From assembly GCA_009786715.1 (NCBI GenBank), contig WQRN01000024.1, forward strand, positions 1 to 20,714: 20,714 bases of DNA, written 5' to 3'. Made by a program: the position numbers and the translations under genes. This document shows, in pieces, positions 5,803 to 13,535 of the stretch; the stretch's first letter is position 1; each line of letters starts with the position of its first letter. The notes under the pieces were generated by a model. The model did no database searches, had not been told where the DNA came from, and saw only the letters and a list, made by a program, of their open reading frames with translations. The DNA comes from Treponema sp. GTDB lineage: Bacteria > Spirochaetota > Spirochaetia > Treponematales > Breznakiellaceae.

Positions 5803-6513
5803 ATGAGCAAGGTTGTTTTACAGGCAAAGAATCGGCAGGGTCAGGGTTCGGCTGAATCACGCAGACTTAGGAGAGGCGGCAGGATTCCCGCCGTTATTTA
5901 CGGAAGATCGGGAAAAGCGGTTTCCATAGATCTTGACGCTTCCGAGTTTGAGAAAGGCACAAAAGGTATTTCCGAAAGTACCATTGTAAAAGTTGACGTA
6001 GACGGCAAATCATACGAGGCGTTTGTTAAAGACACTCAAAGAAATATAATAGACGGGAATGTTCTTCATATTGATTTTTATGAAGTTGAAAGCGGCGTCG
6101 CTCTGCGCGCCAAGGTTTCCCTTATTTTCAGCGGAAACCCGGTTGGCGTTCGCGAAGGCGGTATGCTTGAAACGCCTGTGCACGAAATTGAAATCGAATG
6201 TCTGCCCAAGGATCTTCCCGAGAGGATCGATATCGATATTTCCGGTCTTAAGGCGAACCAGTCCATGCATGTGCGCGACATCGCCCTTGCGCCCGGAATT
6301 AAACTTCTTTCCAATCCGGATCAGGTTTTCGCTCTTGTCAAATTTGCCAAAGTTGAAGTGGTCGCGGCTCCAGTTGCCGATGCCGCTGCAGCTGCAGGCG
6401 CTCCGGCGGCTCCTGGCGCACCCGGCGCTCCGGGCGCAGCTCCAGCAGCAGGCGCTGCCGGCGCAGCCGCCCCAGCCGCAGGCGACAAGAAACCCGGTGC
6501 AGACAAGAAATAA
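5803..6513 (+). CDS. rplY: 50S ribosomal protein L25 (CTC/general stress type) with Ala/Pro/Gly tail
   Basis: L25 binds 5S rRNA in the large subunit. The 236-aa protein has the N-terminal 5S-binding domain (about 1-92, with RLRRGGRIPAVIYG and NVLHIDFYEV) and the second beta domain of the long CTC/TL5 form (about 97-186, with VGVREGGMLE and ECLPKDLPERIDIDISGL). Residues 187-236 are an added low-complexity tail, mostly Ala, Pro and Gly in GAP/GAA units, ending in lysines. Such extensions occur in some CTC proteins, but this one is long. The ribosome site is AGAGG upstream of ATG 5803. The usual partner pth does not follow; tilS does. Confidence 0.95.
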   Translation: MSKVVLQAKNRQGQGSAESRRLRRGGRIPAVIYGRSGKAVSIDLDASEFEKGTKGISESTIVKVDVDGKSYEAFVKDTQRNIIDGNVLHIDFYEVESGVALRAKVSLIFSGNPVGVREGGMLETPVHEIEIECLPKDLPERIDIDISGLKANQSMHVRDIALAPGIKLLSNPDQVFALVKFAKVEVVAAPVADAAAAAGAPAAPGAPGAPGAAPAAGAAGAAAPAAGDKKPGADKK

Positions 6514-6554
6514 GAGTTTTACGGTTCGTGGTTAAGATATTTTTCTTCTAGATT

Positions 6555-7598
6555 ATGGATACTATTATTCAATTTGAAGAAGATCTTCTCTCTGTATTAA
6601 ACAATTACCCAAAAGACTCACTCTTACTTGCCGGTGTCTCAGGCGGCGCGGATTCTATGGCGATGCTGGCTGCCTTGTGCGCGGCTGGTCTGCGCGAACG
6701 CCTTGTCTGTATGCATGTTGAACATGGTCTTCGCCCTGCGGAAGAGAGCCGCGGCGACGCTGATTTTGTCCGCAATTTTTGTAAAACCAATGAAATTGAA
6801 TGTAAGGTTAAACACATTCCGCAGGGCAAAATAGCCGCCTTCGCTCAGCGCAAAGGTATCGGCATTGAAGCCGCCGCCCGTTTTTACCGTCACAGAGCGC
6901 TTCGTTACGAAGCAGGGCAGCTTGGAAAAAACACTTTAATTTTACTGGCACACACAAAAGACGATCTTCTTGAAACAGTTCTAATGCGCATTCTGCGCGG
7001 CAGCGGCCCCTCCGGTTTAGCGGCGATGCCGGAAAAACGCGGACAAATTTTACGCCCCATACTCGGCGCATCGCGCGAAGATGTTATCCGCTATTTAAAA
7101 GCCAAAAATATAACATGGCGCGAAGATTCCACAAACACTGATGAAAAGTTTCTGCGTAACCGCATCCGCCGCAGGCTTGTCCCGCTTCTTAACGACGCCT
7201 TTCCCTCATGGAAAACCAACCTTCACGCGCTCGCGCAGACTCAATCCCTTACAGCGGAGTTTATTAGCAAAGAGGCTGACAAGTATATTAAATGGATAGA
7301 GAAGGAATTTTCACTGTCAACCGAAGATGCGAATTTTTTCGCTCAACCGCAGATAGTTCGCGAGGAGGCTGTTTTTCAAGCAATTAACACCCTTCTTCCC
7401 TCCGCGTCCTCTGCGCCTCCGCGAGAAATTCTTCTTAATTTATCTATTAAAAGATCTGTCGTAAGACATTTTTGCGAAGGTTCCGTAAATGCCGCAGACT
7501 TAGGACCTGTGAAGATTAGACGTGAAAGGGAGAATATTACGATTTCTACGGCAAAAAAAGATTTCTTTGAATGCGGAATTTCAAGGTTGCTAAAATAA
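6555..7598 (+). CDS. tilS: tRNA(Ile)-lysidine synthase
   Basis: TilS uses ATP and lysine to convert C34 of the CAU-anticodon tRNA-Ile to lysidine, which lets it read AUA and be charged with isoleucine. The PP-loop motif SGGADS is at residues 29-34. Also present are HVEHGLRP, the GIEAAARFYRHRAL helix, AHTKDDLLETVLMRILRGSG and REDSTNTDEKFLRNRIRRRLVPLL, the tRNA-binding part of the catalytic domain. At 347 aa it is shorter than the Bacillus or E. coli enzymes and seems to have only a reduced C-terminal region. The family motif AHH.DDQ.ET reads AHTKDDLLET here, changing the second His and the Gln. The ATG at 6555 has no clear ribosome site. Confidence 0.93.
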   Translation: MDTIIQFEEDLLSVLNNYPKDSLLLAGVSGGADSMAMLAALCAAGLRERLVCMHVEHGLRPAEESRGDADFVRNFCKTNEIECKVKHIPQGKIAAFAQRKGIGIEAAARFYRHRALRYEAGQLGKNTLILLAHTKDDLLETVLMRILRGSGPSGLAAMPEKRGQILRPILGASREDVIRYLKAKNITWREDSTNTDEKFLRNRIRRRLVPLLNDAFPSWKTNLHALAQTQSLTAEFISKEADKYIKWIEKEFSLSTEDANFFAQPQIVREEAVFQAINTLLPSASSAPPREILLNLSIKRSVVRHFCEGSVNAADLGPVKIRRERENITISTAKKDFFECGISRLLK

Positions 7599-7613
7599 CA
7601 TATATTAGATTAT

Positions 7614-7619
7614 TATAAT
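7614..7619 (+). promoter_or_regulatory. -10 box directly before the DUF1538 gene
   Basis: A perfect TATAAT ends eight bases before the ATG at 7628. No Shine-Dalgarno sequence lies between them. The -35 region is poor (TAAAAT at 7591 with a 17-base spacer). A leaderless message starting about at the ATG is likely if this box is used. Confidence 0.4.
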
Positions 7620-7627
7620 AAGTCTAT

Positions 7628-9217
7628 ATGAAATTACTGCGGGTTTTAAAAGAAACTTTTATAGCCTCTCTTCCGCTTGCCGTTATAACTATAATTGTAT
7701 GCTGCTTTGTCGCGCCTATGAGAAATATGTTTGACTATATAAAGCTGTTCATCGGTTATTCAGGTGTTGTCGTAGGGCAGTCAATCTTTCTTATCGGTCT
7801 TGATGTCAGCATTCTGCCTATCGGAAAATCTGTCGGCGAATCTTTGGTTAAATTTAAAAAAGTTATCTTCATCCTTTTCTTCGGATTTTTATTCGGCTTT
7901 CTCGCCGAGTCTGCCGAACCCGCTTTAATGGTGTTTGCGCATCAGGTGCACCTCGCGATGGATTATATTAACGAGCGCGTTCTTATCATCGTTATGGCTT
8001 CGGGAATAGGGATGTTTGTAGGTTTCGGGCTGTACCGCATTTTAAAAGATATCAGCATTAAAGTAGTGTTCGCTGTTCTTTATATCATTGTTTTTATACT
8101 GGCGGTTTTTACTCCTCCTGAGTTTATCGGCGTTGCGTTTGACGGAAGCGGCGCTACTACGGGAGACATTTCGGTGCCGTTTATGCTTGCCCTCGGCATC
8201 GGCGTTGCAGCAACAATGTCAAGGCGTAAATCGGACGACGATATTTTCGGCATTATCGGGCTTGCTTCGGTTGGGCCGATTCTAACCGTGTTTGTTTACG
8301 GAATTATTTTTAAAGTGACGCACGGCGGAACCATACCGGCTCCGAATGCCGATTACGCTCCCGGAGACGCTGAAAGTTTTCTTCACACCGCGTTTTTCAA
8401 TCTTCGCGGCGTTACTCTCGCTCTCGTTCCGATTATCATTGTGTTTTTACTTTTTCATATTTTCCTTATCAAGTTAAAGAAAAAAGAATTTTTAAGAATA
8501 CTTTTGGGCATTATTCCCGTTTTCGCAGGGCTTTTAATTTTCCTTACATGCGTCGATTTCGGTTTCGCTTTTGCCGGACAGCATATAGGCAGCTCGTTTT
8601 TCGCCGATAGCCGCCCGGAATGGTTTAAATGGATGCTGCTGCTTGTCGGTTTTATTCTGGGAGGAGCCATCACTCTGTCGGAGCCTGCCGTTACGGTGCT
8701 TGGAAGCCAGATAGAAGAAATCACAAGAGGCCACATAAAACAAATGACAATCCGTTTAACGCTTGCTGTCGGTCTTGGCGTAGCGTCTGTTATATCTGTT
8801 ATTAAAATTATCACCCAGATAAATATTCTCTGGTTTTTAATACCGCTTTATATCATAGCATTGATCATGATGAAATTTTCGTCCAAAATGTTTGTAGGTT
8901 TGGCTTTTGATTCGGGCGGCGTTACGGCTGGCGGTTTGTCGTCGGCATTCCTTACGCCGTTCGCCCTGGGGATCGCGCAGGCAGTTAGAAACGGCGTTGA
9001 AGCGGCTGGCGGGGTGCCTCAGTCGATTTTAACAAACGGCTTCGGCATAATAGCTTTTATGTCTGTAATGCCGCTGATTGCCGTACAAACTCTCGGCGTT
9101 GTTTATGAAATGAAGTCTAACCGCTTAAAGAAGCAGATGGAAATGAAAGAACTGGAAGAGCTGGACGAAATTATGCATTTCTTTGAAGATGAAAATGAGG
9201 AGCAGAATAATGTCTGA
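7628..9217 (+). CDS. DUF1538 family polytopic membrane protein, putative cation transporter
   Basis: The 529-aa protein is almost entirely hydrophobic, with about a dozen membrane segments. It consists of two related halves: a motif FxGVAFDGSGATTGDISVPF near residues 166-185 returns as VGLAFDSGGVTAGGLSSAF near 423-441. This is the DUF1538 signature, here with two copies in one chain. As I recall, a two-gene DUF1538 pair from Halomonas (UmpAB) was reported to exchange Na+/Li+/K+ for protons; substrate and direction here are unknown. Residues from about 495 on form a charged, Glu-rich cytoplasmic tail (RLKKQMEMKELEELDEIMHF) that could contact regulators. The gene overlaps the first PII-like gene by 8 bases. 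It has no ribosome site and a TATAAT box just upstream. Confidence 0.85.
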   Translation: MKLLRVLKETFIASLPLAVITIIVCCFVAPMRNMFDYIKLFIGYSGVVVGQSIFLIGLDVSILPIGKSVGESLVKFKKVIFILFFGFLFGFLAESAEPALMVFAHQVHLAMDYINERVLIIVMASGIGMFVGFGLYRILKDISIKVVFAVLYIIVFILAVFTPPEFIGVAFDGSGATTGDISVPFMLALGIGVAATMSRRKSDDDIFGIIGLASVGPILTVFVYGIIFKVTHGGTIPAPNADYAPGDAESFLHTAFFNLRGVTLALVPIIIVFLLFHIFLIKLKKKEFLRILLGIIPVFAGLLIFLTCVDFGFAFAGQHIGSSFFADSRPEWFKWMLLLVGFILGGAITLSEPAVTVLGSQIEEITRGHIKQMTIRLTLAVGLGVASVISVIKIITQINILWFLIPLYIIALIMMKFSSKMFVGLAFDSGGVTAGGLSSAFLTPFALGIAQAVRNGVEAAGGVPQSILTNGFGIIAFMSVMPLIAVQTLGVVYEMKSNRLKKQMEMKELEELDEIMHFFEDENEEQNNV

Positions 9218-9524
9218 CGAAAAACCGAAACTAATGAACATGGTTGTGATTGCCGGCCGTAATCAAAAAGAAGCGATACTTAGCGCGATGTCGGAAAAAG
9301 GCTGTCATGTTATCAATGTATTGTACGGCGTGGGCTGCGCAGACTCGGACTTTGTTAAAGACGCTCTAGGGCTTGTGCATGAAGAGAATAAAATATTAAT
9401 CACCTGTCTTATTTTAAATAACAAGGCGGAAGTGATTTTAGATATGCTGGTTTCGGAATTTGAATTTAATAAACCGAACACAGGCATCGCGTATACGATA
9501 CCTGTAGAAAAATTGTTATACTAA
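9210..9524 (+). CDS. PII-like regulatory protein, first copy
   Basis: The ATG at 9210 lies in the end of the DUF1538 gene and follows GAGGAG at good spacing, so the two are translationally coupled; an in-frame ATG at 9183 lacks such a site. The 104-aa product has a ferredoxin-like beta-alpha-beta pattern (LMNMVVIAGRNQKEAILSAM, then CHVINVLYGVG, then KILITCLI) and ends in NTGIAYTIPVEKLLY, like the C-loop of PII proteins. Classical PII proteins form trimers, bind ATP/ADP and 2-oxoglutarate, and plug or tune membrane transporters. The classical T-loop uridylylation sequence is absent. The context suggests it controls the DUF1538 protein. It is only distantly similar to the next gene. Confidence 0.75.
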   Translation: MSDEKPKLMNMVVIAGRNQKEAILSAMSEKGCHVINVLYGVGCADSDFVKDALGLVHEENKILITCLILNNKAEVILDMLVSEFEFNKPNTGIAYTIPVEKLLY

Positions 9525-9539
9525 CCTAAGGAGCAGGAT

Positions 9540-9863
9540 ATGGATACCGGATCTGACATGAAAGTGCTGCACGTTGTGGTAAACGCGGGCCACACCGACG
9601 AAATTATGGACATTATACGCGAAGCCGGCGGCTCCGGCGGCACGATTATTCACGCGCGCGGCGAAGGCTCCCAGCACCGCGCCTTTCTTGGCATCACTCT
9701 TGATAACGAGCAGGAGATTATTATTTGTCTTGCCGATTTAAAAACTGCCGAGCGTATTATGGCTGACATTAAAGAAAAAGCGGGATGGAAGACCGAAGTT
9801 CGCGGCTTGTGTTATATGATGCCTGTGGAAAAAATTGTGGGGCTTAGGCAGAGCGAAGCGTAG
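9540..9863 (+). CDS. PII-like regulatory protein, second copy
   Basis: The 107-aa product has the PII-like fold pattern: MKVLHVVVNAGHTDEIMDII, a glycine-rich turn GGSGGTIIHARGEG, a QEIIICLADLKTAERIM helix, and a C-terminal LCYMMPVEKIVGL block matching the TIPVEKL of the gene before it. The GG.IIHARG segment resembles the B-loop/T-loop base of PII proteins and is more conserved-looking than in the first copy. The ribosome site AAGGAG sits eight bases before the ATG, and the gap to the previous gene is 15 bases. Having two dissimilar PII-like genes next to one transporter allows a mixed trimer or two separate signals. The ligand cannot be read from the sequence. Confidence 0.8.
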   Translation: MDTGSDMKVLHVVVNAGHTDEIMDIIREAGGSGGTIIHARGEGSQHRAFLGITLDNEQEIIICLADLKTAERIMADIKEKAGWKTEVRGLCYMMPVEKIVGLRQSEA

Positions 9864-9884
9864 CCGGTATATAGTATTTACATA

Positions 9885-9913
9885 TGGAATATCGCTCCAA
9901 AATACCCTATAAT
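9885..9913 (+). promoter_or_regulatory. Predicted ftsH operon promoter
   Basis: A perfect TATAAT (9908-9913) lies 17 bases after a poor -35 (TGGAAT, 9885-9890). The start near 9920 gives a 20-base leader with a CGGAG ribosome site. No terminator separates it from the PII-like gene, so readthrough is possible. Confidence 0.5.
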
Positions 9914-9940
9914 ATAGTAAATTAATATTTCGGAGTATAA

Positions 9941-11815
9941 ATGTTTAACCCTAATGATAATTTACCGCCTGATCGCGGTCCTCCCCAGCAGCCAAAGCGC
10001 CCCGGCGGCTTTGCGTTTATTTTTTTTCTTGTAATGGCTGGTATTTTTATCGCTTTTTTCTTGCGCGGGAATAGCGCTCCTGTAATGAATATAACATATT
10101 CTGAATTTAACCGCTTTGTCGACGAAAATCAGGTGGAATCTGTCACCATTTATGACGACAGGGTTATCGATGTTTACCTGAAGGGTTCCGCTTCAGGCAG
10201 TTCGCCTCAGCTTAAAACGCGCGTTCCTCATATGCAGGATCCTAATCTTATTGCCAATCTGCAGGGTAGGGGAATCAATATTACAAGTTCAGCGGCAAAG
10301 GTTACGTTTTCACGTATTCTCATGGATATGCTCCCGTGGATTATCGGTTTTGCCATCATTATTTTAATACTTAGAAATATGCAGGGCGCCGGAATGAGAG
10401 GTTTTAATTTCGGAAAGAGCAAGGCAAAGAGATACCATGACGAAGGAAAGAAGGTCAGTTTTGCCGATGTCGCCGGGCAGAAAGATGCCAAGTATGAACT
10501 TGAAGAGGTTGTTGAATTTTTAAAGAACCCGCAAAAGTTTACCAAAATGGGCGCGCGTATTCCAAAAGGCGTGCTTCTTGTCGGGATGCCGGGTACGGGG
10601 AAAACTTTGATGGCGCGTTCAGTCGCAGGCGAAGCGGGCGTCGCTTTCTTTCATATGTCAGGATCTGACTTTGTTGAGATGTTTGTCGGCGTCGGCGCGA
10701 GCCGTGTAAGAGATCTTTTTGAACAGGGGCGAAAAAGCGCTCCCTGCATTATTTTTATAGATGAGCTTGACGCCGTAGGGCGCACGCGCGGCGCGGGTTA
10801 CGGCGGCGGACATGATGAGCGCGAGCAGACATTGAACCAGCTGTTAGTTGAAATGGACGGTTTTGATTCAAAGGACGGCGTTATAATTCTCGCAGCCACA
10901 AACCGCCCCGATGTTTTAGATCCGGCGCTCCTGCGTCCCGGCAGATTCGACCGGCAGGTTGTTGTCGCGATGCCGGATATAAAAGAGCGCGAGGCGATTT
11001 TACAAATTCACTCGGCAAAGATTCCGCTGAAGGATGTTGATCTTGCCCGCATCGCAAGAGCCACGCCGGGAATGAGCGGAGCCGATATCGCGAACCTTGT
11101 AAACGAAGCGGCTCTTTTCGCCGCCCGTAAAGATCGCGCTGAAGTTTTAATGTCCGACTTTGAAGAAGCAAGAGATAAAGTTCTTATGGGCGTCGCGAGA
11201 AGCACCCTTGTAATTTCAGACAAAGAAAGACGCATGACAGCTCTTCATGAAGCGGGGCACGCCATACTTCATTATTACCTTAAAAATTCAGATCCGCTTC
11301 ATAAGGTTACGATTATTCCGCGCGGCAGAGCGCTTGCGATGGCGGTTTCGCTTCCCGAGGAAGACAGCTACAGCCGCTCGAAAGGCTGGCTTGAGGATAG
11401 AATTTCAATCTGCTACGGCGGCTGGCTCGCGGAAAAAATCTTTTATGACGAAACAACAACGGGAACTAAAAATGACATTCAGCACGCTACAGAAATGGCG
11501 CGTAACATGGTATGCGAATGGGGTATGGCGGACGATCTGGGCCCTGTCGCCTATGGTCAGGAAGATGAACCGATTTTTCTCGGCAAGGAAATTGCGCGTC
11601 ACAAGGATTATTCCGAGGATACCGCTCAGCGCATAGATAAGGCGATTAAAGATATATTAGATCGCGCAAGAGGTAACGCCGAGCAGATTATTAAAACTCA
11701 TAAAGACGGGCTTGAAAGAATAGCCGACGCTCTTCTTGAGCGCGAAACTCTTATAGACGACGAAGTGCGCGGGATTCTTGGACTTCCGCTGAAAGGGGAA
11801 AGTAAGGATGAATAG
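9941..11815 (+). CDS. ftsH: ATP-dependent zinc metalloprotease FtsH
   Basis: FtsH is a hexameric inner-membrane AAA+ protease that extracts and degrades misfolded membrane proteins and some cytosolic regulators. The 624-aa protein has TM1 at about 23-42, a periplasmic domain, and TM2 at about 130-147. The AAA module has Walker A GMPGTGKT (215-222; family usually GPPGTGKT), pore-loop [17 protein letters not shown], Walker [13 protein letters not shown] with D274/E275, and the second region of homology [20 protein letters not shown]. The zinc site is HEAGH (H436, E437, H440) with D512 as third ligand. All catalytic residues are present. GGAG before ATG 9941 sets the start. It leads a five-gene operon and overlaps the next gene by 8 bases. 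Confidence 0.97.
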   Translation: MFNPNDNLPPDRGPPQQPKRPGGFAFIFFLVMAGIFIAFFLRGNSAPVMNITYSEFNRFVDENQVESVTIYDDRVIDVYLKGSASGSSPQLKTRVPHMQDPNLIANLQGRGINITSSAAKVTFSRILMDMLPWIIGFAIIILILRNMQGAGMRGFNFGKSKAKRYHDEGKKVSFADVAGQKDAKYELEEVVEFLKNPQKFTKMGARIPKGVLLVGMPGTGKTLMARSVAGEAGVAFFHMSGSDFVEMFVGVGASRVRDLFEQGRKSAPCIIFIDELDAVGRTRGAGYGGGHDEREQTLNQLLVEMDGFDSKDGVIILAATNRPDVLDPALLRPGRFDRQVVVAMPDIKEREAILQIHSAKIPLKDVDLARIARATPGMSGADIANLVNEAALFAARKDRAEVLMSDFEEARDKVLMGVARSTLVISDKERRMTALHEAGHAILHYYLKNSDPLHKVTIIPRGRALAMAVSLPEEDSYSRSKGWLEDRISICYGGWLAEKIFYDETTTGTKNDIQHATEMARNMVCEWGMADDLGPVAYGQEDEPIFLGKEIARHKDYSEDTAQRIDKAIKDILDRARGNAEQIIKTHKDGLERIADALLERETLIDDEVRGILGLPLKGESKDE

Positions 11816-13535
11816 GTGGTTGATTCTTCTGATTCTTCTTCTTTCTGTGAATCTTTATGCTCAAGAAACTTATAACGGGAGTGATGTTGAGGTTGCCGTT
11901 AAATATCTGCGGTATGCGCAGGATTTAATAGATAAAGAGCAATGGAATGACGCGTATGCCGCAATTATCCGCGCTTTTGATTTTAAAGATATTATTTCTG
12001 ATATTCCCTATTTAACCGCTGTTTTACAGCTTAAAATAGGTCCTGCAAGCAGACTTGAGGTAATAAGCAATTTAGATAACGCAATCGATGCAAAGCATTG
12101 GGAAATTTACAATGAAAATCATGCTCTGCTTTTTAAAGCCGAACAGCAAATTATTACGCAGGATTATCAGGGCGCGCTTAACAGCCTCGGCAGAATTGCC
12201 GAGCGCGGAGAACTTACGGATAATATGAGAGCGGACGCGGCGATGCTTCGTCTTTTAACTTTGCGCGCGATGGCTTGCGGCTACAATGAGGGTTATGATT
12301 ATATTCTGGCCTTGGCGCAATTCAGAAGCCATGTGTTAAGCGCCATGGACAGGTTTCCGCGCGACGGGCGGCCCTTGCGCATTTTTTTTGAATATGCGCG
12401 TAACAGAATGCCCTCTCTTAACGAGATGTCCGAGCCCGGTGATATTTACCTCCTTGAACTTGCCTTAAGAAGACTTCCGTTTTTGCTTGAATCATACCCG
12501 GATCTTGCTTGGATGGCGTCCGCTTTAATATGGGACTTAGATGAAGCGCGCCGCCTTACAGGCGCATACCGCGCAATCAGATATCCGCATCCGTCTTCAA
12601 TTCCAATAGCGCTCAATCTGGGGCTTATAGACGATGATACTGCAATAAATGAACTTTTCGCCGGCGCTGAGGAAGGCAAAGCAAAAATATTAAACAGGGA
12701 AATTACAGTTGATACTTATAATTTGCTCAGAAGCGAAGAAGGCAGGGTTTCTTTTACGCAAAAGTTAAATTCATTTACAGGCGTTATTGAATCCGACGCT
12801 GACTGCGACTGGTATACAGATACTTATGTAACTTACAAATCAGGCTCAATAGAAAAATTTCAATATAACAGTAATTTATATAATTATTGCGATTACAGCA
12901 TTAATTTTGATCTTAATAATTCGCCTGTTACGTGTAATGGTGTAATGAAAATATTTTGGGAGCGGTATCCGTCTGTAATGAAAATTGAAACAGAAACGGA
13001 AGTATTTTTATTCGGTCCGCTCTTTCTTCAGTACGCACCTTTAAGATTTACTCAAATCGGCGGAAGCAATAACATGGAAGGACTTATTTATCCTGAGCTT
13101 ACAGAGCAGAATGTTATTACGCGCCGCGCTATTTTATCATTTTGTTCGAGCGTTACGCGCCCTAGTTTTGAAATAGACGGAGCGCGGGAAACAATTTATA
13201 TGACAAGGGGACAGGTGCAGCAGGTTGTAGAGGAAATAGACGGGAAGCGGGTTTCTGTTACCGAGTTTCAAAGAGGATTGCCTGTAATTCAGCACATCGA
13301 CATGGATCAGGACGGCAGGATGGAGACAATACGCCGGTTTCGAAGGCCGCCGCAGGATTATGTTTGGGAAGACTTGATCGATTACCGCCGTTTAGTGGCT
13401 TCTTCGGAAAGCGACTGGCATGGAAACGGCCGTTATATGACAAAAGAAGTGTATTCTCCGGACGGTTCAGTTGTTTACTATTTTGATATGGACGGCACAG
13501 GTGAAATGAAGAAATCTGAAACAGGAAACCGATGA
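11808..13535 (+). CDS. Secreted TPR-like protein with Asp-rich calcium-loop-like motifs
   Basis: The 575-aa protein begins with a clear signal peptide (cleavage likely after VNLYA, mature QETYNG). The first 300 residues are helical with TPR-like pairs, for example VAVKYLRYAQDLIDKEQWNDAYAAIIRAF. The second half is strand-rich and holds short Asp clusters like those of EF-hand or VCBS loops: SDADCDW near 327, HIDMDQDGRMET near 498 and FDMDGTGEM near 561. I do not recognise a named family. It overlaps ftsH by 8 bases and the protease gene by 4 (ATGA), so it is made with both. A periplasmic adaptor or substrate-presenting role in proteolysis is an inference from context only. Confidence 0.8.
   Translation: MNRWLILLILLLSVNLYAQETYNGSDVEVAVKYLRYAQDLIDKEQWNDAYAAIIRAFDFKDIISDIPYLTAVLQLKIGPASRLEVISNLDNAIDAKHWEIYNENHALLFKAEQQIITQDYQGALNSLGRIAERGELTDNMRADAAMLRLLTLRAMACGYNEGYDYILALAQFRSHVLSAMDRFPRDGRPLRIFFEYARNRMPSLNEMSEPGDIYLLELALRRLPFLLESYPDLAWMASALIWDLDEARRLTGAYRAIRYPHPSSIPIALNLGLIDDDTAINELFAGAEEGKAKILNREITVDTYNLLRSEEGRVSFTQKLNSFTGVIESDADCDWYTDTYVTYKSGSIEKFQYNSNLYNYCDYSINFDLNNSPVTCNGVMKIFWERYPSVMKIETETEVFLFGPLFLQYAPLRFTQIGGSNNMEGLIYPELTEQNVITRRAILSFCSSVTRPSFEIDGARETIYMTRGQVQQVVEEIDGKRVSVTEFQRGLPVIQHIDMDQDGRMETIRRFRRPPQDYVWEDLIDYRRLVASSESDWHGNGRYMTKEVYSPDGSVVYYFDMDGTGEMKKSETGNR

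Noticed and set aside
6321..6506. Antisense Ala/Gly/Pro-rich frame opposite the L25 tail
   Set aside because: GCN/GGN codons read as similar residues on the other strand; there is no start signal.
6059..6535. Long alternative + strand frame within L25
   Set aside because: It is a shadow of the GC-rich Ala/Pro tail; the L25 frame has full family similarity.
10583..10606. Walker A of FtsH with Met in place of Pro (GMPGTGKT) as a defect
   Set aside because: The position is variable in the general G-x-x-x-x-G-K-T motif, and all other catalytic residues are intact.
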